Source: DASPLH01 sp035627675
GTDB taxonomy: Bacteria; Acidobacteriota; Terriglobia; Terriglobales; Acidobacteriaceae
DNA length: 13,445 nt
Direction of reading: 5' to 3'
NCBI GenBank assembly: GCA_035627675.1
Contig: DASPLH010000225.1
Span: 1 to 13,445, forward strand
Positions 12,588 to 13,445 of this stretch are shown piece after piece (the first letter of the stretch is position 1; each line of letters begins with the position of its first letter). The notes under the pieces were generated by a model that was given only the letters and a program-made list of their open reading frames with translations, had not been told where the DNA came from and did no database searches. The translations under genes were made by a program, and so were the position numbers.

Positions 12588-13445
12588 TTACTGCTGGAAG
12601 TCGATCCCCATCTTCATTGCGAGTTCCCGCGTCATGTTCCGAAGCTGGGTTGGATCGTTGGCAAACGTAACCTGGCCTCCGGAGCTCGTCGAAATCTGCT
12701 GGAGAACCGAGCGCTCGAACGATGAGCCGACGTTCAGCCCGATGCAGTCGATGCGAACGTCCTTGAGCAGCGGGCGCAGGTCGAACACGCTGGTTTCGGT
12801 CTCGGCGTTGCTGCCGTCGGAGATCACCAGCAGAGTGCGATTCTCATTCTTGGCGATCCTCTTCAGGTGTCCGGCAGCGAACGCGACAGCGTCGAACAGG
12901 GCAGCTCCGGACTGCGGCTTGATGGTATCGATGGCTTCTTCGAGCAGATCGGAGTTGTCCGTCAGGTCCTGCACGAAATCCAGCTTGTCGCTGAAGGCGA
13001 GGATGAACACCTCGTCGTTCGAGCGGATGTGCCGCACCATGTCGGATAAGGCAAACACGATGGTCTTGCGGTATTCGGGCGTGAAATTCGACATCTGCAC
13101 CAGGATTCCCAGCGACAGGGGATCGGTAGCCGGAGGACGCGGTTTGCGGGGCGGCCGGGGTGGCTCTTCTATCTTGGGTTCCGGGACGTCCCGGGGCCGA
13201 GTCGTGCGGCTCGCATCGGCCGTGACGCGCGGCTCTTCCTTCGCTTCCTCGCCTGGCGCCGGTTCGTCTGGCGTTCTGGCCGGCGCATCGGCGGGCTTCG
13301 CCGGAGCCGGCTCAGCCTTGGAAGGCGGTTGCGCCGGCGGCGTGTTGGCCCGAGCTACGACGACCGGGTCGGGACTGGTCCTGGGTGCGGCCGCTGCGGC
13401 GAGGAATCGGTCCCAGTCCGCGCTTGTTCCACCGTCCTCGCTGTA
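12588..13445 (-). CDS. VWA-domain protein with Pro/Ala-rich linker (N-terminus outside window)
   Basis: The C-terminal 285 residues are visible; the frame is open from TAA 12588 to the right edge, so the start lies outside. Visible residues 1-20 (SADWDRFLAAAAA) lead into about 85 residues of Pro/Ala/Glu/Lys-rich linker (PAQPPSKAEPAPAKPADAPA...). A von Willebrand A domain follows (about 108-275): LSLGILVQMSNF, DEVFILAFSDKLDFVQDLTD, SGAALFDAVAFA, TLLVISDGSNAET, RIDCIGLNVG. The layout resembles the VWFA-related proteins abundant in Acidobacteriota. The metal-site (MIDAS) motif is degenerate: DxSxS reads QMSNF and the Thr position (SGAALFD) is Ala, with only the late Asp of ISDG (210) kept. The role is unknown, probably protein-protein contact outside the cytoplasm. 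A GTG at 13100 is an internal codon, not the start. Confidence 0.85.
   Translation of the reverse strand, partial: YSEDGGTSADWDRFLAAAAAPRTSPDPVVVARANTPPAQPPSKAEPAPAKPADAPARTPDEPAPGEEAKEEPRVTADASRTTRPRDVPEPKIEEPPRPPRKPRPPATDPLSLGILVQMSNFTPEYRKTIVFALSDMVRHIRSNDEVFILAFSDKLDFVQDLTDNSDLLEEAIDTIKPQSGAALFDAVAFAAGHLKRIAKNENRTLLVISDGSNAETETSVFDLRPLLKDVRIDCIGLNVGSSFERSVLQQISTSSGGQVTFANDPTQLRNMTRELAMKMGIDFQQ

Noticed and set aside
1..13445. CRISPR arrays, insertion sequences, phage genes, toxin-antitoxin pairs or restriction genes.
   Set aside because: No spaced identical repeats, transposase motifs, terminal inverted repeats or recognisable defence domains were found; the only tandem repeats are the protein-coding Ig units and the 22-bp pair.

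Overview
The window is GC-rich bacterial chromosome, densely packed with genes on both strands. The protein set is suggestive of Acidobacteriota (Solibacter/Bryobacter-like): a secreted glucose/sorbosone-dehydrogenase-like protein with PKD and Ig-like repeats, a VWA-domain protein of the type common in that phylum, small anchored c-type cytochromes, and many long 'conserved unknown' proteins. This is inference from gene content; there is no rRNA or other taxonomic marker.

Left part (1-3991): a doubtful gene end at the left edge is followed by two minus-strand genes for exported proteins. They are an alpha/beta-hydrolase-like lipoprotein with an EF-hand-type loop (312-1019) and a large secreted GSDH-family protein (1084-3771) whose C-terminus has three tandem ~96-residue repeats, two of them nearly identical in DNA. 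A 17-bp interrupted hairpin fills the short gap between the two genes.

Middle (3992-8836): an 835-residue minus-strand fusion joins an acyl-AMP ligase, an acyl carrier domain and a PlsC acyltransferase. It is divergent from a BaiN/HI0933-type flavoprotein, and the two share a tiny intergenic region with a symmetric -10-like element. Next come a pair of phased palindromes, a small uncharacterised ORF, and a two-gene operon of paralogous membrane-anchored monoheme cytochromes c on the minus strand.

Right part (8837-13445): a promoter with an adjoining inverted repeat precedes a 490-residue soluble protein of unknown function. It converges, with stop codons overlapping, on a pnuC vitamin transporter gene. 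The pnuC leader is notable: a 29-codon ORF with a perfect Shine-Dalgarno lies upstream, followed by two hairpins, the second of which encloses the pnuC GTG start codon in a 10-bp stem. Divergent from it are an EVE-domain gene that looks leaderless and a Cu/Zn superoxide dismutase lipoprotein ending in a clear intrinsic terminator. The right edge holds the C-terminal 285 residues of a VWA protein with a Pro/Ala-rich linker and a degenerate metal site; its frame is open to the window edge.

No tRNA, rRNA, CRISPR array, IS element or phage gene was found. The strongest candidates for something undescribed are the pnuC leader, the 490-residue orphan protein with its operator-like promoter, and the phased palindromes at 7758-7801.
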